Below, piece by piece: positions 45,920 through 54,993 of a DNA stretch of 64,000 nt; the first letter of the stretch is position 1, and each line of letters begins with the position of its first letter. A program made the translations under genes and the position numbers. The DNA comes from CAZTTG01 sp964615935 (GTDB lineage: Bacteria > Planctomycetota > UBA1135 > GCA-002686595), in contig CAZTTG010000010.1 of assembly GCA_964615935.1 (NCBI GenBank), forward strand, positions 1-64,000, given 5' to 3'. A model generated the notes under the pieces. It had not been told where the DNA came from. It saw only the letters and a list, made by a program, of their open reading frames with translations, and did not search any database.

Positions 45920-48900
45920 ATGCGTCGCGTGAACGCAGCCGCGCTTCTCCTGGTGCCGATCATGACCTTGTGGTGCGGCCCGGCGGCGGCGGACAAGGGG
46001 CAAGGCGACTCGAACGTCTTCGAGGTCGTCTCCGCGGGCACGGGAGTCCTGGCCGGCACGGTCCATGATGCGGACACGGGTCTTCCGGTCGATGGCGCCG
46101 CCGTGGGCACTCCCAGCCACTCCACGCAGACGCTGCCGGATGGCACGTTCGAGTTCCCCGCGGTCGACGCCGGCAACGTGCTGGTGGAGGTGAGCAAGGC
46201 CGGCTACCACGGCGCCCAGAAGACGGTCACGGTCTGGGAAGGCTCGCGGGTGGGAGTCCCGTTCGAGGTTCATCCTGCGGGCGGCAGCGCCCCCCGCATC
46301 GTGTCGGCGAGGGCCACCTACTGCGAGCCAGGACGGCACGCCTACTATCTCGCCGACGTGCATGGCGTTCATGATGACTTCACCGTCACCGTCGACTGGG
46401 GCGGCCTCACTCCGGGCGAGGTGCGGTGGACGATCTCGCCCTCGAAGGCCGGTTCCGTTCCTTGCCCGACGAACGAGGTGACCCTCGGCTTTGACATGGG
46501 ATTCGATTTCATCGCGGGGGAGAATCTCCAGCTCGAGGCGGTGACGGGCGACAACCCTCCTCAGGCGTCCCCGCCCTACTTCGCGAACTTCGACGTGATA
46601 CCTGCGCCCACGGGGATCGAAGCGCTCCTTCTCCGGCCCGCCCCGAGGGGCGGCAATCTGATCTACAGCACGTCCTGGCTGCTGCGGAGCGGTAGCATCT
46701 CGATGGTGGAAGGCTCCCCCGCGATACCGGGGGACTTCCCGCTCTTCGGCGGCGCTCCCTTCGAGTTGGGAGCCGAGTTCAACTCGGCCCTGACCCTGGA
46801 TGCCAACCACGTCGCCGCCCGCGCCGAGGCGCCCTTCTACACGGTCAGCGGCGACCCCGAGAACAGGACCAAGATGGCGGGGGTCTCCTTCGACCTTGCG
46901 GTCGGAGGGACGGGTGTCTGGGAATGGGATTCGGGGGTGCAGGACTGGAGGATCAGCGGTCAGGCGGAGTTCGACGCCCTCTCGGCGGCCAGCGCGCCGC
47001 CCGCGCCAGGGGTCTTCTTCGTCGGCCCCGTTCCCTGCTACCTGCGGGGGAAGATGGAGGTCGAAGCCGCCGGCATTCTCCACTGCGCGCCGTGGTCGGC
47101 GACGGGCGAGCCGGAGTGGAGCGGGCAACTGAATCTCGATCCGATGCCCTACGCGGAGGGAATGCTGGGCGTGGGAGCGGCGGACGTGATGGCCGTGGAG
47201 GGGTATCTCGGCGGGGGAGGCCGCATGATCCTCGACTTTCCGCCGGTCCAGCCCGGGGCATCGAGTCTCACCAAGGCGCAGCTGTACCTGGCGGGGGGCT
47301 TCCGGATCTACGTGCTCTTCGCGCAGTACGAGTGGCCCGATCCGCCCGATCCGTTCACCTGGGACATCTCCCGCGACGCCGGCGGGAGGGTCTCTGGGAA
47401 CCCGGGACTCGGGCGCGCCCGCGTCATGCCGCGCGACTACCTGTACAACCCGCAGGGCTATGCCGTCTTCGTGGCCAACGCGCCGCGGGCGCAGTTCGGG
47501 ATCGGCCGGGGGACGGTCGAGGAGTCGATCCAGCTCAACGTGCTGGGACAGTCCACACCGGCGCTGGCGACCCTGGGTGACGACGTGCTGCTCACCTGGA
47601 TCTACGATGATCCGCTGCGCACGCCCGTCAACCGCTTCGAGCTCGTGTTCTCGCACTGCGACGGCGCGACGGGGGCGTGGACGGGATTTGCCGCGATCGA
47701 GGACGACGGGACCGCCGATTTCCATCCCTGCGCGGCGCCTCTCTCGGGCGGCGACGCCCTCGTGGCCTGGGAGAACGTCAAGGAGGTGCTGACCGAACCG
47801 GGCCCCGGGGAGGTGGAGCAGAAGCTGGCCGAGATGAAGAGCAAGACGGAGATCGCGGTCTGCCGGTTCGACGGAGTCGGCGCTGCATTCGCGACTCCGG
47901 CCACGGTACTGACGGATGACCTGATCTTCGACCGAAGCCCCGTCCTGGCAACCGCAGCGGACGGGACGGCCCTGCTTGCATGGGTCTCCAACGCGGCCAG
48001 TAGCACGCTCGGAAGCTCGACCGAACCGAACACGCTGAAGTACAGCTACTATGACGGGGCGGCCTGGTCGGCTCCGGCGGATGTCGCGGTGGGCCTCGGG
48101 GCGGTCATGAAGATGGACCTGGCCTACGACGGCACGGATGGAGTGCTGCTCTTCACCCTGGACACCGACGATGACCCGCAGACTCCGGGCGACCGCGAGC
48201 TGAGAGCGATCGAGTACTTCGCGGGGGCCTGGGGCGCCGCCCTGCCGCTGACGGCCGACACCGTGCACGACGCCGGCCCCCAGGTCGCCTACGACGCCGG
48301 GGGTGCGCTCCTGCTCGTCTGGTACCGAGACGGCGACATCGCAATGGAGACCCATGTCAATCCGGCGAGCTTCGACCCCCAGGTCGTGCTCGACCTAGGC
48401 GGCCCGCGCATCGGAGCGACCGACCTCCGACTCGCCACGAGGCCGACGGGCGAGCTCGCCATGGTCTGGCAGGAGGTCAGCGAGGACATGTCGGATCTCT
48501 GGTACGCGACCTACGATCCGGGGACGGCTCTCTGGTCGAGGGTTCAGCGTCTCACGACGGATGCGCCGATGGAGTATGCGGTGGCTCCGGCCTTCACGGC
48601 GGGGGGGCAGCTCGTCATGGCCTACGACAAGATGCCGTGGGAGTACGGGACGCAGTTCGTCAACGTCAGCGGCGAGGTCATCGAGGTGGACAACGTCCCG
48701 GTGCCCGCCTATGACGACATCGACCTCTACTTCCTGCGCCACGATCGAGTCGGAGACCTGGCGGTGTTCGCTGACGAGGTGGGATTGAGCAACCCCAATC
48801 CACTCCCGGGCGAGCAGGTCGAGATCAGCGCCGTCATCCGGAACCTGGGAGACATTGCCTCGGCGAACATCGAGGTCCAGTTCCTGGATGGGGCCTCCGT

Positions 48901-49423
48901 CATCGGGTCCTTCGATGTCACCGGCCCATTGGTCGGAGGTGGCGAGGCACAGGCGCTGGTGAACTGGGACGTTCCCGCGTCGGCGGCCTCGCACGACATC
49001 ACCGTCCTCGTCGATCCCTATCAGGTTCAGCAAGACGATGATCTCTCCAACAACACGGCGGTGCTGGCAGGAGTGATGAAGCCGGACATGGTGATCGACT
49101 CGATGCTCGTGCACGAGCTCGGGCCGAGGCATCACATACTGACCATCCGGGTGGCCAACCAGGGATCACTCGACGTCAACGGCGTGTCCATGGCTCTGCA
49201 CGAGAACACGGTCGATGGCCGGCTGATCACGACCATCGCGATTCCCGACACGATCGCGCCGGGAGCGTTCGTGGACGCCTCCTATCAGTGGCAACCGGCG
49301 GGCTATCTGCCGACCGAGATGGCGGTCTGCGCGGTCGTGGACGAGGCTCAGGTGGTCGAGGAGTTCGACGAGGGCAACAACGCTCGGACGGCCGTGGTGT
49401 GGTCGTTCTCGCAGAAGAGGTGA
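45920..49423 (+). CDS. Large secreted protein with carboxypeptidase-regulatory-like and CARDB domains
   Basis: A 1167-aa exported protein (signal peptide NAAALLLVPIMTLWCGPAAA). Residues ~40-120 look like a carboxypeptidase-regulatory-like/CarboxypepD_reg beta domain (LAGTVHDADTGLPVDGAAV, LPDGTFEFPAVDAG). The middle (~120-930) is beta-rich, with propeller-like segments such as LLAWVSNAASS and LLLVWYRDGDIAMET. Two CARDB adhesion modules close the protein (VGLSNPNPLPGEQVEISAV... and LTIRVANQGSLDVNGVSMAL...). It lies 85 bp after the SUMF1-type gene, with GAGGAGG before the ATG. A cell-surface or extracellular structural role is inferred. Confidence 0.75.
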   Translation: MRRVNAAALLLVPIMTLWCGPAAADKGQGDSNVFEVVSAGTGVLAGTVHDADTGLPVDGAAVGTPSHSTQTLPDGTFEFPAVDAGNVLVEVSKAGYHGAQKTVTVWEGSRVGVPFEVHPAGGSAPRIVSARATYCEPGRHAYYLADVHGVHDDFTVTVDWGGLTPGEVRWTISPSKAGSVPCPTNEVTLGFDMGFDFIAGENLQLEAVTGDNPPQASPPYFANFDVIPAPTGIEALLLRPAPRGGNLIYSTSWLLRSGSISMVEGSPAIPGDFPLFGGAPFELGAEFNSALTLDANHVAARAEAPFYTVSGDPENRTKMAGVSFDLAVGGTGVWEWDSGVQDWRISGQAEFDALSAASAPPAPGVFFVGPVPCYLRGKMEVEAAGILHCAPWSATGEPEWSGQLNLDPMPYAEGMLGVGAADVMAVEGYLGGGGRMILDFPPVQPGASSLTKAQLYLAGGFRIYVLFAQYEWPDPPDPFTWDISRDAGGRVSGNPGLGRARVMPRDYLYNPQGYAVFVANAPRAQFGIGRGTVEESIQLNVLGQSTPALATLGDDVLLTWIYDDPLRTPVNRFELVFSHCDGATGAWTGFAAIEDDGTADFHPCAAPLSGGDALVAWENVKEVLTEPGPGEVEQKLAEMKSKTEIAVCRFDGVGAAFATPATVLTDDLIFDRSPVLATAADGTALLAWVSNAASSTLGSSTEPNTLKYSYYDGAAWSAPADVAVGLGAVMKMDLAYDGTDGVLLFTLDTDDDPQTPGDRELRAIEYFAGAWGAALPLTADTVHDAGPQVAYDAGGALLLVWYRDGDIAMETHVNPASFDPQVVLDLGGPRIGATDLRLATRPTGELAMVWQEVSEDMSDLWYATYDPGTALWSRVQRLTTDAPMEYAVAPAFTAGGQLVMAYDKMPWEYGTQFVNVSGEVIEVDNVPVPAYDDIDLYFLRHDRVGDLAVFADEVGLSNPNPLPGEQVEISAVIRNLGDIASANIEVQFLDGASVIGSFDVTGPLVGGGEAQALVNWDVPASAASHDITVLVDPYQVQQDDDLSNNTAVLAGVMKPDMVIDSMLVHELGPRHHILTIRVANQGSLDVNGVSMALHENTVDGRLITTIAIPDTIAPGAFVDASYQWQPAGYLPTEMAVCAVVDEAQVVEEFDEGNNARTAVVWSFSQKR

Positions 49424-49584
49424 GGCCTGTCGTCGCGGCGGCTGGGTCTGCCCATCCGGTGATGGCGGCCGCTCGGACTTCGGCTCCCGGGCCGCCGGCC
49501 TCGGAGCATCTCGGCCTCCCCATCGCGCGGATGAGTCGCGAGCCCCTCGAGGGCTCGCTGGCGTGAACCCGGGGTGCAGCGCCC

Positions 49585-50778
49585 TCAGTTCGCGCGCGGC
49601 CGGTCCTTCGCGCTGTCCCAGTAGGGCGACAGGCGGCGCAGGCTGTGCACGATCCCGGGGAAGACCTCGATGATGCGGTCGACCTCCGCCTCGGTGTTGT
49701 AGCGGCTGAAGCTGAAGCGGACGGAGCCGTGCATGGCCGTGAAGGGGACGTCCATGGCCCCGAGCACGTGGGAGGGCTCCAGGGAGCCCGAGGTGCAGGC
49801 CGAGCCGCTCGAGGCGCAGATGCCCAGCGAGCTGAGCTGATAGAGGATGCCCTCGCCCTCGATGTAGTGGCAGGCGATGTTCAGGGTGTTGGGCAGCCGC
49901 GCCGTCCCGCCGCCGTTCACCTCCAGGTGGGAGACCCGCTCCAGCAGGGCCGCCTGGAGGCGATCCCGCATGTTCCGGACGCGCTCCTCGTCCTGGCGGT
50001 GCTCCTCGGCCAGCTCGCAGGCGCGACCCAGGCCGACGATGTAGGGCACGTTCTCGGTGCCGGCGCGGCGGCCCTCCTCCTGGTGCCCCCCGATCAGGAG
50101 GGGGCGGCAGGGAGTCCCCCGCCGGACGAAGAGCGCGCCGATCCCCTTGGGCGCGTGCATCTTGTGCCCGGAGAGCGACAGCATGTCGACGTTCCGCAGG
50201 ACGCCGTCGAGCTCGATGGGCAGCTTGCCGACGGTCTGCGTGGCGTCGGTGTGGAAGAGGATCGAGGGATCGGTCTCCTTGGTCACCCGGGCCAGCTCCT
50301 CGATGGGGAAGACCACGCCGGTCTCGTTGTTGGCGTGCATGATCGAGACCAGCAGCGTGTCGCGCCGCAGCGCGCGGACCAGGTCGCGCACGTCGAGCTG
50401 CCCGTCGCGGTCGACCGGCAGCCAGCTAACCTCGAAGCCCGACCGCTCCAGGTCGCGGCACACCTCCAGGACCGCCGGGTGCTCCACCGCGGTGGTGATG
50501 ACGTGCCGCCGCGCGGGGTTGGCCCTCACCGCCCCGCTGATGGCGGCGTTGTTGCTCTCGGTGGCGCAGGAGGTGAAGAGGATCTGGCGCTTTCCGCCGG
50601 CGCCCAGCAGTCGACCGACCGTCTTGCGCGCGCGCTCCAGGGCCTCCGCCGCGGGCCGGGAGGCCTCGTACATGGAGCTGGGATTGAAGTACTCCTCCCG
50701 CAGGAAGGGCATCATCGCCTCCACCACCTCCGGCGCCACGGCGGTGGTGGCGTTGTTGTCGGCGTAGACCGTCTCCAT
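49585..50778 (-). CDS. nifS: Cysteine desulfurase NifS
   Basis: A 397-aa PLP enzyme. VYADNNATTAVAPEVVEAM, HTDATQTVGK, the PLP lysine in SLSGHKMHAPKGIG, and the active-site Cys loop ASSGSACTSGSLEPSHVL are all intact and closest to NifS. It extracts sulfur from cysteine for Fe-S cluster assembly on NifU, which is encoded 16 bp upstream. With the ferritin-like gene at 51779 it forms a three-gene unit behind a predicted sigma-54 promoter (52408-52423). Confidence 0.94.
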   Translation of the reverse strand: METVYADNNATTAVAPEVVEAMMPFLREEYFNPSSMYEASRPAAEALERARKTVGRLLGAGGKRQILFTSCATESNNAAISGAVRANPARRHVITTAVEHPAVLEVCRDLERSGFEVSWLPVDRDGQLDVRDLVRALRRDTLLVSIMHANNETGVVFPIEELARVTKETDPSILFHTDATQTVGKLPIELDGVLRNVDMLSLSGHKMHAPKGIGALFVRRGTPCRPLLIGGHQEEGRRAGTENVPYIVGLGRACELAEEHRQDEERVRNMRDRLQAALLERVSHLEVNGGGTARLPNTLNIACHYIEGEGILYQLSSLGICASSGSACTSGSLEPSHVLGAMDVPFTAMHGSVRFSFSRYNTEAEVDRIIEVFPGIVHSLRRLSPYWDSAKDRPRAN

Positions 50779-50794
50779 GACGCGCCGGCTCCGC

Positions 50795-51754
50795 TCAGAC
50801 GGCGATGACCTGGATGCGCTCGTCCACCTGCTTCTTCAGGGTCTCCTCCACCATCATCTTGAGGGTCATGGCGGCGCCGGGGCATCCGCCGCAGGCGCCC
50901 GTCAGGCGGGTGAAGATCTGGCGGTCCTTGATGTCCACGATCTCGATGCCACCGCCGTCCCTCTGGAGCATCGGCTGGATGTACTCCTGCACGACCCGCT
51001 CCACGTCCTTGGCGAATTGGTAGGGCGAGGGCCCCTGCTCCTCGGGGGACTCGTTCCCCCGCTTCTCGATCGATCCTGTATCCATGTTCACCTTCACGTT
51101 CGGTCGGCCCCAGACCTCGTCCAGCACGTCCTGCAGCCCGCCCGGGGCGTGGTGACAGGACATGCACGCGCCACCCGCTTTGATGGCGCCGGTAACGTCC
51201 GGGATGGTCTTGAGCTCGAGCTCCTCGATCTTCCGTTTGAGGTAGGGCTCGGCCATGCTGAAGCAGTAGCAGACGATCCGTCCCTCCTGGTCCTCGTGGC
51301 TGGGCAGGTCGACGCCCAGCACCCGCAGGTCCACGCCGCGCCGCTGGGCCCAGTTGAACACCGCCGCCTCGAGCGCCTCGGCGCCCATCACCGAGCAGTG
51401 GATCTTCTGGGCCGGGAGCCCGTCGAGGTACTTGACGATGTCGGCGTTGGTGATCTGGAGCGCGGTGATGGGCGTGTAGTCGCCCCCCTCGATCAGGGCG
51501 CACAGCGCCTCGGAGGAGGCGATGGCCGAGGTGCAACCGAAGGTCAGGTAGCGCGCCTCGGTGATACGGTCCTGGGTCGGATCGGTGGAATGCCTCTCGA
51601 CCCGGAAGCTGAAGCGCAGCGCGTCCCCGCAGGCGATCGAGCCGTGCTCACCCAGGCCGTCCGGATCCTCGATCTCGCCCATGTGGGTCCCGGGCTTCCC
51701 CTGGACCGCGTCCATGAAGAGCTGGGTCGTCTTCTCGCTGTACTGCCAGGCCAT
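50795..51754 (-). CDS. nifU: Fe-S cluster scaffold NifU (three-domain)
   Basis: A 319-aa full-length NifU: IscU-like domain with scaffold cysteines (SIACGDALRF, FGCTSAIASSEALC, IHCSVMGAEAL), central [2Fe-2S] BFD-like domain (IVCYCFSM and GACMSCHHAPGG), and C-terminal Nfu domain with GACGGCPGAAMTLK. It assembles clusters with NifS, for nitrogenase or, in non-diazotrophs, for general Fe-S proteins. No nif structural genes are nearby, so general assembly or repair is more likely. The gene lies 24 bp after the ferritin-like gene. Confidence 0.95.
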   Translation of the reverse strand: MAWQYSEKTTQLFMDAVQGKPGTHMGEIEDPDGLGEHGSIACGDALRFSFRVERHSTDPTQDRITEARYLTFGCTSAIASSEALCALIEGGDYTPITALQITNADIVKYLDGLPAQKIHCSVMGAEALEAAVFNWAQRRGVDLRVLGVDLPSHEDQEGRIVCYCFSMAEPYLKRKIEELELKTIPDVTGAIKAGGACMSCHHAPGGLQDVLDEVWGRPNVKVNMDTGSIEKRGNESPEEQGPSPYQFAKDVERVVQEYIQPMLQRDGGGIEIVDIKDRQIFTRLTGACGGCPGAAMTLKMMVEETLKKQVDERIQVIAV

Positions 51755-51778
51755 CTCTCACTCTCCAGTCCGGCGGGC

Positions 51779-52294
51779 CTAGGCCCCCTCCAGGCTGAAC
51801 TCGGTGTGATCGAACCAGAAGCCGAGGCCGCTCACGGAGTCGATCTGCGCCTGGACGATGGCCTGATGCCCCTCCTCGATGGCCAGGAAGCGCTCGAAGA
51901 GCCTTCGTCCCTCCTCGCCCAGCTCGTGCACCATCCTGTAGTAGAAGCTGCTGGTCTCGATCTCCACGTTGAGGGCCCGCCCCAGCAACTCCAGCTCGGC
52001 GTCGTAGGCGCCGGTGCGGGGCTCCATCCGGTCCTTGAGCTTCTGCAGCCCCTGCTCGATGACCTCCTTGGAGGGGAAGACGCTCTTCAACTCCTCGGGG
52101 TTGATGCTGCCGGTCTCCTGCCACTCCCGCAGTCGGCTGGTCAGGTACTCGAGGTGACCGCGCTCCTCGTCCGCCAGGACCTCGAAGGCGCGCCGGCCTC
52201 GCTCGTCGGAGGCCTTCTCGGCGGCCTCGCGGTAGAGCGTGTGGACGCGGGTCTCGTAGTCGATGGCGGTCTTGATCGCCTCTTCGAGCTTCAT
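51779..52294 (-). CDS. Ferritin-like/rubrerythrin-family protein heading the nifU-nifS unit
   Basis: A 171-aa di-iron four-helix protein: EEAIKTAIDYETRVHTLYRE supplies the first Glu, ADEERGHLEYL the first ExxH, VEIETSSFYYRMV the third-helix Glu and AIEEGHQAIVQA the second ExxH. There is no rubredoxin domain. Co-location with nifU and nifS suggests a job in iron supply or in protecting nascent Fe-S clusters from oxygen. The start at 52294 is fixed by AGGAAGGAAGCC. The predicted promoter is ~100 bp upstream. Confidence 0.85.
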   Translation of the reverse strand: MKLEEAIKTAIDYETRVHTLYREAAEKASDERGRRAFEVLADEERGHLEYLTSRLREWQETGSINPEELKSVFPSKEVIEQGLQKLKDRMEPRTGAYDAELELLGRALNVEIETSSFYYRMVHELGEEGRRLFERFLAIEEGHQAIVQAQIDSVSGLGFWFDHTEFSLEGA

Positions 52295-52407
52295 GGCTTC
52301 CTTCCTGTGAGCCGGGTCGGGGGGGGGATTGGGAGCGGGGAAGTCGGCGCCAGGGCGGGCCCCGCCTGGAGGCTCCCGAGGAGACCATCTCTCCACCCTC
52401 GGGGAAG

Positions 52408-52423
52408 TGCAAGATCCGTTCCC
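52408..52423 (-). promoter_or_regulatory. Sigma-54 (-24/-12)-like promoter for ferritin-like-nifU-nifS
   Basis: On the minus strand GGGAACG-GATC-TTGCA has a perfect -12 element and 5 of 7 matches at -24, with the exact 12-bp GG-to-GC spacing. The predicted start is near 52398. Confidence 0.6.
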
Positions 52424-52499
52424 CGAAGAGCCCCGAGTGGGCGCTCGCCCCCCTGGGGCCCGGTTTCGGGCCTCGGGCGCCGGAGGAGGCCCGATCGAG

Positions 52500-52566
52500 T
52501 CGCGAATAATCGCGAACTCACCTCACGGCGCGACTATTCGCGATTCGCCTTCGTGGCATGTCGCGA
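52500..52566. promoter_or_regulatory. TCGCGAATA repeats: probable enhancer shared by two divergent sigma-54 promoters
   Basis: The 387-bp gap 52295-52681 contains TCGCGAATAATCGCGA (52500-52515), an inverted relative CGCGACTATTCGCGA (52529-52543; 14 of 15 bases match after reverse complementing) and a half-site TCGCGA (52561-52566). They lie about 100-165 bp upstream of the predicted start sites on both sides. Apart from these and the two promoters, nothing else is seen in the gap. Confidence 0.65.
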
Positions 52567-52636
52567 AGGCTGTTCCGGTGGCGCTCGAAGCCTCGCTGCT
52601 GGCCCCCTGGCGGGGGTTCGGGCGGCCGGAGCTCCT

Positions 52637-52652
52637 TGGCACGGGATCTGCT
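52637..52652 (+). promoter_or_regulatory. Sigma-54 (-24/-12) promoter
   Basis: TGGCACG-GGAT-CTGCT, the same sequence as at 8050-8065. The predicted start is near 52663, 19 bp before the ATG of the ferritin-like gene; AAGGAG precedes that ATG. Confidence 0.85.
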
Positions 52653-52681
52653 TATGGGGCCCGGAGCCAAGGAGTCAGCCC

Positions 52682-53125
52682 ATGTCGAATCCGTCCCGAA
52701 GCCCGCAGGTCGAGAGCCTGGTGAAGGTCCTCCAGCAGTGGCAGGCCATCGAGCGCCAGTCGATGGACGACACCGCCGCCGTCATCGAGGAGGCCCGCAG
52801 CCCCCTCGTGCGCCTGGTGATGGAGATCATCCGCCACGACTCCCTCATGCATCACCGGGTCCAGCAGTTCCTCATCGACAGCGTCACCGAGGCCGACGTG
52901 CCGGTGACCCGCGAGGACGTGGCCGAGGTGTGGGAGAAGATCGAGGCCCACGACCGGATGGAGAAGAAGACCATCGAGCTGGCCGAGTCCCTGCGGGAGC
53001 AGGCCTGGCCCCCGGTGCAGAAGCAGCTCCTCGACTACCTCCTGGCCGACGAGCGCAAGCACGACGCGCTCCTGGCCAATCTGGAAGAGATCAAGGCGGG
53101 GATGACCCGCGCCTCGGGGGCCTGA
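52682..53125 (+). CDS. Atypical ferritin-like four-helix protein, copy 2
   Basis: A 147-aa paralogue of the 8172-8615 product (~78% identical; nearly all differences are in the first 13 residues and at scattered surface-type positions). The RHDSLMHH and DERKHDALL motifs, VTREDVAEVWEKIEAHD and the C-terminal LEEIKAGMTRASGA are identical in both copies, marking them as the functional core. Here the downstream ahpC gene (46 bp away) is complete. Metal binding and oxygen or peroxide defence are inferred from the motifs and neighbours. Confidence 0.75.
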   Translation: MSNPSRSPQVESLVKVLQQWQAIERQSMDDTAAVIEEARSPLVRLVMEIIRHDSLMHHRVQQFLIDSVTEADVPVTREDVAEVWEKIEAHDRMEKKTIELAESLREQAWPPVQKQLLDYLLADERKHDALLANLEEIKAGMTRASGA

Positions 53126-53171
53126 GCGCTCCCTTTCCGAGTCCACTCTGAATCCATTGGGAAACCCAGTC

Positions 53172-53768
53172 ATGTCCAACCTCATCGGCAAGCAAGCCCC
53201 CACCTTCGCGGCCCCGACGGTGCTGCCCGACAACACCATCAAGCCCGACTTCAGCCTCGAAGAGCTCAAGGGCAAGTACGTCGTCCTGTTCTTCTACCCC
53301 CTCGACTTCACCTTCGTCTGCCCCACCGAGATCATCGGCTTCGACAAGAAGCTGGCCGAGTTCAAGGAGCTGGGCGCCGAGGTCGTGGGCGTGTCGGTGG
53401 ACAGCCAGTTCACCCACCTCGCCTGGAAGAACACCGCCCTCGCCGACGGCGGCATCGGCAACGTCCAGTATCCCCTGGTGGCCGACCTCACCAAGCAGAT
53501 CAGCAGCGACTACGGCGTCCTCCTCGAGGGGGCCGGCGTGGCCCTGCGCGGCACCTTCCTGATCGACCAGCAGGGCGTGGTCAAGCACGCCGTGGTCAAC
53601 GACCTGGGCCTGGGTCGCAACATCGACGAGGCCCTGCGCATGGTGCGCGCCCTACGCCACCACGAGCAGCACGGTGAGGTCTGCCCGGCCAACTGGCAGG
53701 AGGGCGAGGACGCCATGCAGCCCACCGCCGAGGGAGTCGCCTCCTACCTGGCGACCCACTCCAGCTGA
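53172..53768 (+). CDS. 2-Cys peroxiredoxin (AhpC/Prx1 type)
   Basis: A 198-aa typical 2-Cys peroxiredoxin: peroxidatic Cys in PLDFTFVCPTEI, the conserved Arg in RGTFLIDQQGVV and the resolving Cys in GEVCPANW. It reduces H2O2 and organic peroxides; the reductant is not evident (no ahpF adjacent). The ATG at 53172 gives the expected N-terminus. Its first 7 and last 27 residues are the parts preserved in the remnant at 8654-8758. Confidence 0.95.
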   Translation: MSNLIGKQAPTFAAPTVLPDNTIKPDFSLEELKGKYVVLFFYPLDFTFVCPTEIIGFDKKLAEFKELGAEVVGVSVDSQFTHLAWKNTALADGGIGNVQYPLVADLTKQISSDYGVLLEGAGVALRGTFLIDQQGVVKHAVVNDLGLGRNIDEALRMVRALRHHEQHGEVCPANWQEGEDAMQPTAEGVASYLATHSS

Positions 53769-53780
53769 GCCCAGCCGCGC

Positions 53781-53815
53781 CCGGCGGGTCGCCTTCCGAA
53801 GGCCCGGCCCGCCGG
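53781..53815 (+). terminator. Terminator-like nested hairpin after ahpC
   Basis: CCGGCGGG pairs with CCCGCCGG, enclosing GCCTT/AAGGC. There is no T-run; it could separate or attenuate ahpC from the SOD gene. Confidence 0.55.
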
Positions 53816-53855
53816 CTAGAATGCCCGACCCAAAACCCCTCTTGGAGAGACCTCC

Positions 53856-54455
53856 ATGTCCTTCACCCTTCCCGAACTGCCGTGGTCCGAGGACGCGCTG
53901 GATCCGCACATCTCGGCCCGTACCATCGGGTTCCACTACGGCAAGCACCACGCCACTTACCTGGCCAAGCTCAATCAGGCGGTCGAAGGCACTCCGATGG
54001 CCGAGCAGTCCCTGGAGGAGCTCATCCGGGAAACCGCCGGGGATCCCGCCAAGGCCGGCATCTTCAACAACGCCGCTCAGATCTGGAACCACACCTTCTT
54101 CTGGAACAGCCTGAAGCCGGGCGGCGGCGGCAAGCCCTCCGGAAGGCTTCTGGAGAGGATCGAGGAGTCCTTCGGGGGTTTCGAGGAGTTCCAGAGGGAG
54201 TTCACGACCAAGGCGTCTACCCTCTTCGGCAGCGGCTGGACCTGGCTGGTCGACAACGGTAGCCAGCTGGAGATCGTCCAGACCACCGGAGCCGGCAACC
54301 CCATGACCGCGGGCATGACTCCGCTCTTGACCCTCGACGTGTGGGAACACGCCTACTACCTCGACTACCAGAACCGCCGGCCGGACTTCGTCCAGACCTT
54401 CCTGGATCACCTGGCCAACTGGGACTTCGCCGCGGCGAACCTGTCCCAGGGCTGA
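53856..54455 (+). CDS. sodB: Superoxide dismutase, Fe type
   Basis: A 199-aa Fe/Mn-SOD. Metal ligands are visible: H27 (FHYGKHHATYL), H in AAQIWNHTFFWN, and D/H in TLDVWEHAYYLDYQNRRPDF. AAQIWNHTFFWNSLKPGGGG and FGSGWTWLV are Fe-type signatures. It has no signal peptide, so it is cytoplasmic. It lies in the same direction as ahpC and the following rubrerythrin-like and ferritin genes. Confidence 0.93.
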   Translation: MSFTLPELPWSEDALDPHISARTIGFHYGKHHATYLAKLNQAVEGTPMAEQSLEELIRETAGDPAKAGIFNNAAQIWNHTFFWNSLKPGGGGKPSGRLLERIEESFGGFEEFQREFTTKASTLFGSGWTWLVDNGSQLEIVQTTGAGNPMTAGMTPLLTLDVWEHAYYLDYQNRRPDFVQTFLDHLANWDFAAANLSQG

Positions 54456-54505
54456 ATCCACCCTTCCCCCTTCCCTCCCGGGCCCAACAGCAGGAGCAGC
54501 ACGCG

Positions 54506-54961
54506 ATGAGCGAACCGAGCACCGTCGATGAGATCCTGGATTTCGCCATCCAGAACGAGCAGAACGCGGCGGACCTCTACGTGCATCTGGCGGGCAAGGC
54601 CCGATCCAAGGCAGCCCGCAGCTCGTTCGAGCAGTTCGCCATCGAGGAGCGGGGCCACAAGGCCAAGCTGTTGGCCGCCAAGGAGGGCCAGTACCAGATC
54701 GGCTCCTTCAAGCCGGTCCAGGACCTCAAGATCGGCGACTATCTGGTCCAGGAGGATCTCGGCGACGATCCCGACTACCAGAGCATGCTGATCTTCGCCA
54801 TGAAGCAGGAGAAGGCCGCCTTCCGGCTGTACTCCGATCTGTCCGAGCGCACCGACGATCCCCAGCTCAAGGGCCTCCTGCGCAGCCTGGCGCAGGAGGA
54901 GGCCAAGCACAAGCTGAGGTTCGAGGTGGAGTACGACGACACCGTTCTGACGCAGAACTAG
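54506..54961 (+). CDS. Rubrerythrin-like di-iron protein (no rubredoxin domain)
   Basis: A 151-aa protein with Glu in ILDFAIQNEQNAADLYVHLA, ExxH in AIEERGHKAKLLAAKE, Glu in LIFAMKQEKAAFRLYSDL and ExxH in QEEAKHKLRFEVEYDDTVL. It resembles the erythrin-only family widespread in anaerobes, with peroxide-reduction or iron roles. It lies 50 bp after sodB; the ATG at 54506 has AGGAGC upstream. Confidence 0.87.
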   Translation: MSEPSTVDEILDFAIQNEQNAADLYVHLAGKARSKAARSSFEQFAIEERGHKAKLLAAKEGQYQIGSFKPVQDLKIGDYLVQEDLGDDPDYQSMLIFAMKQEKAAFRLYSDLSERTDDPQLKGLLRSLAQEEAKHKLRFEVEYDDTVLTQN

Positions 54962-54971
54962 CCCGCGGGGT

Positions 54972-54993
54972 CGCGCCCCCGCAGGGGGGCGCG
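54972..54993 (+). terminator. Hairpin after the rubrerythrin-like gene
   Basis: A 9-bp GC stem (CGCGCCCCC with GGGGGCGCG) with a 4-nt loop, 10 bp past the stop codon. There is no T-tract. The 224-bp gap to the ferritin gene probably contains a separate promoter, which I could not identify. Confidence 0.45.
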
